Assembly: GCA_949987705.1 (NCBI GenBank) | Contig: OX465281.1 | Coordinates: 200,061,112-200,125,111 of the forward strand | DNA: 64,000 bases | Direction of reading: 5' to 3' | From: Thereva unica | Taxonomy: Eukaryota; Arthropoda; Insecta; Diptera; Therevidae | In this document: piece by piece, positions 10,421 to 19,600 of the stretch | How positions within the stretch are numbered: the first letter of the stretch is position 1 | How the letters are laid out: every line of letters starts with the position of its first letter | Notes under the pieces: generated by a model | Databases searched by the model: none | Seen by the model: the letters and a program-made list of their open reading frames with translations, nothing else | What the model was told of the DNA's origin: nothing | Position numbers and translations under genes: made by a program

Positions 10421-13333
10421 AACCTAGGACTAAGAAGGCAATTCCCATGGACCTTTATTGTGGCAGATGTCACTAAACCAATACTGGGCGCAGATTTTTT
10501 AGAATATTACGGACTGCTGGTAAATATCAAGGGCAAAGCGTTAATAGACCAAGAGACGAACGTACGCACAATAGGAAGAATCATCAAAACAGCTTTAATG
10601 ATTAAAACTATCGGAGCGGATTCCCAATTCTACGAATTGCTGCACAAGTACAACGATTTAACCCAAGAGATTTCGGCCAGCAACGCATCAATCAGACATG
10701 GTACGGAGCACCATATAGAAACAGTGGGGCAACCTTTGTCAGCCAGGGCACGACGCCTCACTCCAGAAAAGTGGAAAGTGGCTAGAGAAGAAATCGACAA
10801 AGCCCTATCACTAGGAATATGCCGCCAGTCCAAAAGCTCATGGTCCAGCCCGATACATCTAGTGAAGAAAGCCAACGGTACTTGGCGCCTCTGCGGCGAT
10901 TATAGACGTCTCAACTCCGTTACGAAACCTGACAAATACCCTATTCGACACATACAAGATTTCTCTAACAACCTAGCCGGGAAAGAAATCTTTTCTACTA
11001 TAGACCTACGGAGGGCGTATTACCAAGTTCCAGTCCGAGAAGAAGACGTTCCGAAAACCGCCGTAATAACTCCATTCGGACTACACGAATACACTCATAT
11101 GACCTTCGGACTAAAAAATGCAGCGCAATCCTTCCAACGCCTAATTGACGAGGTCCTCCGCGATTTGCCTTTTTGTTTCGCATATTTGGACGACATACTG
11201 ATTGCGTCGGAAACACCTCAGCAACACGTTCATCACCTGGAAATGGTCTTCAAAAAACTACAAGAATACGGTCTTAAAATCAACATAGAAAAATGTATTT
11301 TCGGTCGAAACGAAGTCAAATTCTTAGGACATTCGGTGAACAGGGAAGGAATACGACCACTACCAGAAAAAGTGGAGGTAATAAAAAATTTCCCGAAACC
11401 CAAAGAAGTACGAGAGCTAAGAGCATTCCTGGGAATGTACAATTTTTATCGGCGTTTTATCCCTAAGGCAGCCGAAAATCAACTAGCACTGCAAGAATTC
11501 CTGGGGCGCGGCAAGAAAAATGACAAGACCAAAATCATCTGGAACAACGAAGCAGAGCGGTCATTCGAACAAATGAAAGAGAGCCTCACAAATGCAACGC
11601 TATTGGCGCTACCGATTCAAGGCGCAAAAATTTCGCTAATGACGGACGCTTCTGACAGAGCTATGGGAGCTGCACTCCAACAGAAGGTCGACGAGGATTG
11701 GCAACCATTAGGTTTTTTTTCCAGAAAATTATCCCAAGCACAGAAACGCTACAGCACGTATGACCGCGAACTTTTAGCTATTTACGAAGGGATCAAGTAC
11801 TTTCGCTATTTTTTGGAAGGAAATAACTTCGTCGTTCTCACGGACCATAAGCCGTTAACGTTTGCATTCCAACAGAAATGGGAAAAGTTATCGCCCCGTC
11901 AGACACGCCAGCTAGATTATATTAGCCAATTTACGACCGAAATTGCCCACGTTAGCGGAAGAGATAACGTCGTTGCCGACTGTTTGTCAAGATTGGAAAC
12001 CATAACCACTCCGACGCCAATTGATTTCGACATGATGGCGAAGGCTCAGCAGACCGACGAAGAGTTGAAGGAGATCACCGAGAGAGGAAAAACATCGCTA
12101 AAACTTAAGATCTGCACAATCCCGAATAGCAATTTTAAGCTATACTGTGATGTTAATGAAAATACAATTCGACCATTTGTCCCGAAAAGCTTCAGGAAGA
12201 CTGTTTTCGATTCTCTCCATGGGCTGTCACATCCAGGAACGCGAGCATCTAGGAAGCTCATAGCAGCACGTTATGTTTGGCCCGGCCTAAACGCAGAAGT
12301 AAACCGATTGGTAAAATCATGTCTAATATGCCAGCGAGGAAAAATCCATAGACACACGAAGAGCAAGATAGCACCGTTCAACGTTCCAAATAACAGATTT
12401 GAACACGTTCATACTGACATTGTGGGTCCACTCCCACCTTCGAATGGCTACGTGTATTGTTTGACTATCATAGACAGGTATACAAGATGGGTGGAAGCTT
12501 TTCCGATGCAGGATATCACGGCAGAAACAGTCGCCTCCACATTCTACTCAGGATGGATCTGCAGATTCGGCACACCGGAACGAGTTACTACAGACCAAGG
12601 GAGGCAATTTGAGAGCTCACTGTTTGCAGAACTGGCACGGCTGCTGGGTGCAAATCATATACGGACAACCGCCTACCACCCGCAGGCGAATGGCCTCGTG
12701 GAACGCTTCCATCGTACGTTAAAAGCCGTTTTAAAAGGACAGATGTCTAGGGATTGGACAACGAAATTACCAACTATTCTCTTGGGCGTCAGAGCGACAT
12801 ATAAAGAAGAATTGAAGTCATCAATTGCTGAAATGGTTTACGGACAAGCCTTACGACTACCGGGAGAATTTTTCACGAAATCTACAGAACATGCCGTCAG
12901 CGAAAGCGAGTTCGTTTCCCGCCTCAGAAAACACTTCGAAGAAGTAAAACCAGCGCCAGCATCAAACCATGCCAACGAGAAAGTCTTCGTGTCAAGAGAC
13001 CTGCATTCAACCTCACATGTTTTTGTTCGGGACGACAAGGTCAAATCACCATTGACACCCCCTTACGAAGGTCCGTACTTGGTGACACAAAGAGGGGAGA
13101 AAACATTCAGGGTACTTTGTAAAGGAAGAGAGACTACTATCTCGATCGACAGATTGAAACCGGCTTATGTCATCACAGAAACAGCGCACGAAACTGTTAC
13201 ACCTGAAGTACAAAGGGAAACCTCACATCAGCCAACACCAATAACAAATCGACCGATGACAGCTATACAACCACAGGAAGAGAAAACAACAAGAACCCGT
13301 AAGATTAAGCAGCCTGTACAATTTAGGGATTAG
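10421..13333 (+). CDS. pol: Pol: reverse transcriptase, RNase H and integrase
   Basis: Open from about 10421; the first ATG at 10460 (957 codons) is probably not a real start. The end of the protease domain (ILGADFL) opens the frame. Reverse transcriptase follows with the catalytic YLDD at residues 242-245. RNase H has [14 protein letters not shown] and a Tyr-Asp-Arg-Glu block. Integrase has an HHCC zinc-binding region (HPGTRA...CLICQ), a DD35E triad (D653, D712, E748) and a C-terminal GPY module. The enzymes copy the element's RNA into DNA and insert it. No env follows; the frame ends 9 bp before the polypurine tract. Confidence 0.9.
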   Translation, partial: NLGLRRQFPWTFIVADVTKPILGADFLEYYGLLVNIKGKALIDQETNVRTIGRIIKTALMIKTIGADSQFYELLHKYNDLTQEISASNASIRHGTEHHIETVGQPLSARARRLTPEKWKVAREEIDKALSLGICRQSKSSWSSPIHLVKKANGTWRLCGDYRRLNSVTKPDKYPIRHIQDFSNNLAGKEIFSTIDLRRAYYQVPVREEDVPKTAVITPFGLHEYTHMTFGLKNAAQSFQRLIDEVLRDLPFCFAYLDDILIASETPQQHVHHLEMVFKKLQEYGLKINIEKCIFGRNEVKFLGHSVNREGIRPLPEKVEVIKNFPKPKEVRELRAFLGMYNFYRRFIPKAAENQLALQEFLGRGKKNDKTKIIWNNEAERSFEQMKESLTNATLLALPIQGAKISLMTDASDRAMGAALQQKVDEDWQPLGFFSRKLSQAQKRYSTYDRELLAIYEGIKYFRYFLEGNNFVVLTDHKPLTFAFQQKWEKLSPRQTRQLDYISQFTTEIAHVSGRDNVVADCLSRLETITTPTPIDFDMMAKAQQTDEELKEITERGKTSLKLKICTIPNSNFKLYCDVNENTIRPFVPKSFRKTVFDSLHGLSHPGTRASRKLIAARYVWPGLNAEVNRLVKSCLICQRGKIHRHTKSKIAPFNVPNNRFEHVHTDIVGPLPPSNGYVYCLTIIDRYTRWVEAFPMQDITAETVASTFYSGWICRFGTPERVTTDQGRQFESSLFAELARLLGANHIRTTAYHPQANGLVERFHRTLKAVLKGQMSRDWTTKLPTILLGVRATYKEELKSSIAEMVYGQALRLPGEFFTKSTEHAVSESEFVSRLRKHFEEVKPAPASNHANEKVFVSRDLHSTSHVFVRDDKVKSPLTPPYEGPYLVTQRGEKTFRVLCKGRETTISIDRLKPAYVITETAHETVTPEVQRETSHQPTPITNRPMTAIQPQEEKTTRTRKIKQPVQFRD

Positions 13334-13341
13334 CAATCCCT

Positions 13342-13356
13342 CTGGAAGGGGAGTGC
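13342..13356 (+). promoter_or_regulatory. Polypurine tract
   Basis: CTGGAAGGGGAGTGC lies directly before the TGTGGCGACC start of the 3' LTR. It is the expected primer site for plus-strand DNA synthesis and fixes the true LTR start. Confidence 0.75.
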
Positions 13357-13716
13357 TGTGGCGACCACCGTTTGACAACAAAAGCCACCTTTAGAGAACC
13401 TGCAATTGCAACCAACTTCAGAGAAAAGAAAATAGAAAAAACGATTAATCACCAGACATCTTGGCGTCGGTCACGCGATATCTTCGATAAAGAAAGGCCT
13501 GTCTTGAATTCTCGGACGCGACATATTCCGCCTTTGTTTTTAGTAACCTATTTCATGTATTCAATTTTAATATTCTAAATAAAGTTTTGTTAATATAAAT
13601 AAATAGTTTATTTTACGGTTATTGCGAGTTGTTGTGAAATACCATTTCATTTTACGGTTATTGCGAGTTGTTGTGAAATACCTTGGTGACGCTTAGGACG
13701 CAATACCATCGCGACA
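13357..13716 (+). repeat. 3' LTR, full length (about 360 bp)
   Basis: Begins TGTGGCGACC after the polypurine tract and ends near CGCGACA, giving the TG...CA ends of LTRs. It holds the tandem 37-bp unit and AATAAA seen in the 5' LTR. Flanking sequence to the right (AACTCCTAAT) belongs to the older host element. Confidence 0.8.
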
Positions 13717-13886
13717 CCAAAACTCCTAATTATCCATTTTGCAAGAAAACGTTTTCTGCAATTAGAAACACTAAAGAAAATTACACTTTTCTTATGATTG
13801 CTTAAGATTTGTACGCTCGTTACCGTACATTAAAGACTTGACGAAAGATTGGAAAAGTTAACGAAAGATTGCTTAAGGCCATTATA

Positions 13887-14318
13887 TACCGAGTTTCCAT
13901 GGGAGTCGAGTTGAGTTGAGTTGAAATGACACTTCAACTCAACGACTCAACTCTATGCGTTTCCATGGCTGACTTTTCTGCCTGTGTACAGACAGCTGAA
14001 TGTGTACTTGTATTAAGCAAGCAGCTGTTTTTAAATTTGACGTAATATTTTTGTTATTATAAAATAGTGATCATGGACCATAAAATTAATTTATTGTGTT
14101 CGTTGTATAACAGAAATGTTATAAACAGGCGCGACATTTTGACTTTTTTAACATTTGACAATCCCGTTTGTAATTGTGTGCGTGAACTCTGTTCAATCTA
14201 CCTATTTTCGTTGAGTTGAGCAGAGTTGAAAATCTTTAACGAAAACTCTTGACTGCGACTGTTTCCATGGAGTTCAACTCGGGTTCAACTCTGGTTGAAC
14301 TCTCATGGAAACTCAGTA
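13887..14318. mobile_element. MITE TACCGAGTTTCC, copy 1, TSD ATA
   Basis: Termini TACCGAGTTTCCATG and CATGGAAACTCAGTA form an imperfect inverted repeat. ATA flanks both sides (13884-13886 and 14319-14321). The inner sequence is rich in GAGTTGA/TCAACTC repeats in both orientations and is about 430 bp long. It is non-coding. Confidence 0.75.
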
Positions 14319-14382
14319 ATAGTTGGTATTATGACATTTCATAGGAGCGTAAAAAATCTTAAGGTATCTTAAGACCATTATA

Positions 14383-14807
14383 TACCGAGTTTCCATGGGA
14401 GTCGAGTTGAGTTGAGGTTGAGTTGAAATGACACTTCAACTCAACGACTCAACTCTATGCGTTTCCATGGCTGTGTACAGACACCTGAATGTGTACTTGT
14501 ATTAAGCCAGCAGCTGTTTTTAAATTTGACGTAATATTTTTGTTATTATAAAATAGCGATCATGGACCATAAAATTAATTTATTGTGTTCGTTGTATAAC
14601 AGAAATGTTATAAACAGGCGCGACATTTTGACTTTTTTAACATTTGACAATCCCGTTTGTAGTTGTGTGCGTGAACTCTGTTCAATCTACCTATTTTCGT
14701 TGAGTTGAGCAGAGTTGAAAATCTTTAACGAAAACTCTTGACTGCGACTGTTTCCATGGAGTTCAACTCGGGTTCAACTCTGGTTGAACTCTCATGGAAA
14801 CTCAGTA
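14383..14807. mobile_element. MITE TACCGAGTTTCC, copy 2, TSD ATA
   Basis: Nearly identical to copy 1 except for a short internal deletion and one extra GAGTT unit. ATA occurs on both sides (14380-14382 and 14808-14810). It interrupts the right terminal repeat of the host element: CCATTATA on the left and ATAGTTAGGG on the right rejoin to the complement of that element's left end. Confidence 0.8.
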
Positions 14808-14819
14808 ATAGTTAGGGCT

Positions 14820-14955
14820 AATTCCCGTTTCCATGGGCCCTTAATCTGAGCAAATACTCTGCATGGAAACTCAGCAATGAAAAGTTTATGTAACTGACAA
14901 ATTCCCACCTTTTAAAACGGACGGAACGACTCGGTTCTGTTTTAGGCTTAAAATG
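14820..14955. repeat. Decayed MITE remains (GTTTCCATGG and AGGCTCAAGC families)
   Basis: GTTTCCATGG and CATGGAAACTCAG resemble ends of the neighbouring MITEs. AACGGACGGAACG followed by TTAGGCTT (about 14915-14952) matches one end of the intact element at 27765-27939. The rest, to about 15690, has no recognisable gene; GCGCTT-rich motifs in both orientations (15000-15370) suggest another decayed palindromic repeat. Confidence 0.4.
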
Positions 14956-15689
14956 TTTTTAGTGTTTTATATGTATATTCCTAATAGGAAATATTATCAC
15001 CGCTTCAAACAGAAGCGAGCTCCAAGCGCTTCTTTGGTGCACATTTGTAACCAAATATAAAGCGCTTTTTATGTGCAGACTTTAGAAACTTACTCGCTGC
15101 ACTAGTATTTTCTTCCTTAAGGCAATGTGTGGCAAATTTTGCTTTTGTTTTTTTATTTTTTCTGCTTGAGATGGAGCTGTTGAGGCGAGTTAAAAAGCTC
15201 CATATCAAACCGAAACTGTGAACAGAACTGCTTACAAATCAGCTTAATTAAAACGCTTCCTTCTGAGGACATGTAATGTTAAAATAAAATGAATCTTCTT
15301 ACCAAGGAGAAGCGCTACTTCCTTTAAAAATGGCGCTTTGAAAGATCCTTTGGAACGCTTTTTTCCTAGTGGGTTGTTTTAACGGCTTTCAATATAACGG
15401 CTTTCAAAATAGTTCTTTTTCATTCGTTCAATTTATTTATAATATTAAACTGACGATACATCATTTTAGTTACAATATATGTATCTATTCTATCATTCTT
15501 TTAAAAATATTAATTTCTAATAATAATACAATTAACTTAATTATTGATATGGTTCCAAAATCGGTTAATACCAATTATTAAATTAAAAATTAAGCAAAAA
15601 AATACACCACTTGTAATATTTGTATTTCAACCCTGCAATCATACCCCAGTGTGGTGAATTGTACAATTTTGACAGCTTTCGAGAGCCAT

Positions 15690-15860
15690 TTCGCATTTTT
15701 TTTATCCAATCACAATCCAAGAAATCGAAATTCACGTCACATTCAGCCAATCAGAAAATATGAAAATGACGCTATTTCTATTTTTAGCAAATGAGTCATG
15801 GGTTTTAAGGCTGGAAATTGGAATTTTCTGTCATTCGTTTGTAAACATCGGTCGTGCTAA
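15690..15860 (+). promoter_or_regulatory. Putative Jun core promoter with CCAAT boxes and AP-1 site
   Basis: Two CCAAT motifs (15706-15710 and 15747-15751), a CRE/ATF-like CACGTCA (15733-15739) and a perfect AP-1 site TGAGTCA (15792-15798, inside ATGAGTCAT) cluster here. TCATTC at 15831-15836 fits the fly initiator consensus, which would place transcription start near 15833 and give a 5' UTR of about 560 nt. Mammalian JUN promoters also combine CCAAT and AP-1-like elements and are autoregulated. No TATA box is evident. Confidence 0.5.
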
Positions 15861-16390
15861 GAGCTAAGGTGTGTTCGCGTGTCATCTTTGATTTCTTACA
15901 TTAAAAATATTTCGTAATATTGCCGGATAATGTGCACCAAAATTGATAGATAGTGTGTATCAATATAATATGATTTTTTTAAAAATAAATGAAACTTTTT
16001 AATGAAGCGGCAATAATCAATTAAATTGAATTTCTTTGTGTAGAGGTTCCCCAAGGACTTTGTTGTAAAGTGATTTCTCTTTGTGATTTTTTTCTTGATT
16101 GTAAACTTTTTTGCAAAACAAAATAAACTGTAAAAAAAATGTGCTTTTAAGTGGTTTGCTGGCGAACACAGAACATTTAAAATTATTTAGTGTTTATATA
16201 AAGTTTATATCTGTGAGAGAATTGGCAGTAAATTACAGGAGTGGTGATATTTAAAGTGATTTTCATATTTAATCGTGAGTTTTAAGTGTGGGGTATCTCG
16301 GTTTACTTCCACTATAAAATATTCAGAAACTAAGCAATGCGCGGAGGTAATAATAGTAATAATCATAACAATAATAGAGACAATAACAAC

Positions 16391-16645
16391 ATGGAACCGT
16401 CATTCTATGAAGACAACGCACAATTCGCGACTAACAACGCTGTCAAGCGACCAATCTCCCTAGATCTAAACTCTAAAAATCCAGTCAAGAAAGAGAGACT
16501 AACTCAGGCAGTCACAGCACCTCTAGTACTGGAATCTCCGGACCTTCAAGGGCTTAAATTTAATACACCCGATTTGGAAAAATTCATTTTATCAAATAAT
16601 TTACCATTATCAACACCGACACCATCGCTGGTGTTTTCTACCAAG
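16391..16645 (+). CDS. Jra: Jun coding exon 1: delta/transactivation region
   Basis: Residues 1-85, ending ACC AAG before GTAAAT (phase 0). It contains the JNK-docking segment and all four proline-directed sites. The Asn-rich run between 16337 and 16390 is either 5' UTR or a short N-terminal extension. Confidence 0.9.
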
Positions 16646-19600
16646 GTAAATAGACACATTTTCCTTTTCTTTTTATTTTCAAGCGATATGACGTAGTTGT
16701 AACTATTTTTACTTGAAATCAACAGGTTACTTCGGAACAAGAAGATTACGCAAAGGGATTTGTAGATGCGCTCAATTCATTACGTAATAATGAGAATTCA
16801 CAAAATATTGTTATGCCAACAGCAGCAGGAAATCCTATAGTGAGTGTCACATCAAATGGAATGAGTGGAGGATCAATTACTTATACAAATTTAGGTAAGT
16901 GTTACAAAGCTACCTTGAAGATTCTTCAAAAGTTCCACGTATATTTTCATTTTTTCTTTCATTTTGTACGTAGTGAGTTTGTTATTAGCTATTGAGTGAG
17001 AGTTGATCATTTATTTGCAATATCTCGCATCTGTGTGCTTGCCTTGAAACGCTCTACCAGAAACACGTAAAAAAAATGTTTTTCTTAATTGAAACAAAAA
17101 CCTCCAAGTTTATTTATTTTCAGTTTTTTATTGTTAATCTGCAAGCTTCCAGATAAATTGTGGAAGTGTTTTTTAGGTTATGTTTGCATGAAACATTCAC
17201 TTATTAATTACAGCTGTTAAATTCTTACAATATTTGCTGAATGTTAAAATAGATATCATAGTATTCAGTAGTATCCTTTAAAATTAAATAAAGACGGTAG
17301 TTGACCAATCGTACTATGCACGAACATATTTTTTATAATTTCTGAACACTGCAAATTTATCCGAGCTGTTTTGAATTTCTCAAGTATACAATATTTTATT
17401 TCTTTGATTGATCCTACAAAAAACCTCTCCAGGTTTGATATTTATTTTAAAAACCTACTAAATCTAGTTTTTCTCCATCCTTATACATACCTATGAATAT
17501 GGACGATATCATGTCAAGTTATTTCGTTTTAATAAATTGTTTATAAGGAAACAATTCTAGGGCCCCTGTGCTGAAAGTCGAGTCTTGTAATGTGAGAAGT
17601 CGCTTGAGTCGAACAAAGTGACGTTTCAGTCAATTTTCGACTTTCAGCTCAGAGACCCGAATGGGGTTGCTAAATTGCTAAACTTGTCCTTGGGCTGAAA
17701 TTCGTAATTCGACTGAAACGTCACTTTCTGCAATTCAAACGACTTGTCATATTACACGACTTGACTTTCAGCACAGGGGCTGGGGCTATGTATATTAAAT
17801 TTGTATTTTAAAAAGGCGGTTAATACAATTGAAAGTGAGATCATTTACTACCCACCATGGATCATTTAAATGGGTCATGGTCGAAGACTATGGGAGCTCC
17901 AAATATTCGCATGAGAGTGATACAGTGTGCATAGTATTGAAAGGAAATCTTCCATTACCATCGTGCTGATGATTTCTGATCTGTACTTATGACAAAATTT
18001 TGAATTTTATCTGTCTAATGGTCCGTCCTCACGACGCAACCCGTTTTGCGCAAAACTCCTATGCTATGGATTTTTTATCGCTCTTTTACGACCACGAAAA
18101 TCAGGGGCGGGTTCGTGTATGGCGAACGACGATAGTCGGTCGAAAAAAATTTGAAGTCGAAAAATTTTGTCGACAAAAATTTTAGCGTTCGCGTAGGTCG
18201 AAAGAAAATTGTTCGTGTCCTAATGCAAGAACTCGATAACCCAAGACCTTTCGACTGCCTTTCGTCGGCTTCAGACGAAAATTTTCAGTTTTTTCGTCTT
18301 ACGCGAACCCGAGACGAAAAAAATTTTTCGTTTTCGCCATACACGAACTGGGGCGGGTTCGTGTATGGCGAACGACGATAGTCGGTCGAAAAAAATTTGA
18401 AGTCGAAAAATTTTGCCGACAAAAATTTTAGCGTTCGCGTAGGTCGAAAGAAAATTGTTCGTGTCCTAATGCAAAAACTCGATAACCCAAGAGCTTTCGA
18501 GTGCCTTTCGTCGGCTTCAGTCGAAAATTTTCAATTTTTTCGACTTACGCGAACCCGAGACGAAAAAAATTTTTCGTTTTCGCCATACACGAACCGGCCC
18601 CTGGCCCCAGGGGCCGGTTCGCGTATGGCGAACGACGATAATCGTACGAAAAAAAATTGAAGTCGAAAAATTTTGTCGACGAAAATTTTAGCGTTCGCAT
18701 AGGTCGAAAGAAAATTGTTCGTGTCCTAATGCAAAAACTAGATAACCCAAGATCTTTCGAGTGCCTTTCGTCGGCTTCAGACGAAAATTTTCAATTTTTC
18801 GACCTACGCGAACCCGAGACGAAAAAAAGTTTTCGTTTTCGACATACACGAACTGTCCCCAGATTCTCCCTCTTCGATAAAGTATGCAGAACAGAAAAGG
18901 AAGGAGAATTGAATCAACTGTTTTTTTTTTAAAACCAAGCTTATTAGGCAGTCTTTATACTACCAGTCTGTTTGTCGTTAAGGTCATGGTGCAATGTCTA
19001 CTAGTAAGCTTGGTTTGAAGGAAAATAGGAAAAGTTAGGGAAGAATAGGAACTCGAGCGAGATTATTGCACAGCGTAGTTGTTCTATTCATAAATGAAGT
19101 TCTAGATCCACTACTACTAATCTACTTGAAGTCTCTTCTCATACAGTTGAAGGCTTTGTTACAAGCTGCCAAACCGACTGTGTTTAAACTGACTTCTGTA
19201 AGGCTTTTGACAAGCTCTTTCACTCTATTACAGTTCTCAAACTGAAAAAATTGGCTTTCCGAATGCCCTTGTGGTATGGTTCCAGTCGTACTTAGCCCAC
19301 AGGGCCTACCAGGGGCCGGTTCGTGTATGTCGAAAACGAAAATTATTTTTCGTCTCGGGTTCGCGTAGGTCGAAAAAATTGAAAATTTTCGTCTGAAGCC
19401 GACGAAAGGCACTCGAAAGGTCTTGGGTTATCGAGTTTTTGCATTAGGACACGAACAATTTTCTTTCGCCCTATGCGAACGCTAAAATTTTCATCGACAA
19501 TATTTTTCGACTTCAATTTTTTTTCGTACGATTATCGTCGTTCGCCATACACGAACCGGCCCCAGGTTCTATTTCACGGAACCAAATCTAGAAACATTGA

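Larger units (their letters stand above)
9062..13716 (+). mobile_element. CsRn1-like Ty3/gypsy LTR retrotransposon
   Basis: About 4.65 kb with LTRs, primer-binding site, gag, protease, reverse transcriptase, RNase H, integrase and polypurine tract, and no env frame. Placement in the CsRn1 clade rests on two traits known for it: a Cys-His-Cys-Cys gag finger instead of CCHC, and a primer-binding site matching tRNA-Trp. The aligned LTR parts differ at about two positions in 239, so insertion was recent. The 5' LTR has lost about its first 125 bp, so no target-site duplication can be read. One base appears lost between protease and reverse transcriptase near 10420. Confidence 0.9.
8784..14817. 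mobile_element. Host MITE-like element, split by a gypsy element and two MITEs
   Basis: The left end reads TAGCCCTAACTATAATGATC and the far right end is its complement, interrupted by another insertion. The subterminal motif CTTAAGAC near CTATAAT occurs twice at each end. Removing the LTR retrotransposon (9062-13716) and the two 425-432 bp MITEs leaves roughly 500 bp of non-coding sequence, a usual MITE size. It is therefore an older element that served as a landing site. Confidence 0.55.

Noticed and set aside
16337..16390. 18-residue N-terminal extension of Jun (MRGGNNSNNHNNN...)
   Set aside because: The ATG context is weaker, and conserved Jun sequence begins at the next Met; kept as an alternative only.
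18151..18932. Three similar 76-91 codon frames starting MKSKNF
   Set aside because: They repeat because the same 250-bp MITE is present three times; the copies carry different junctions and no known domain.
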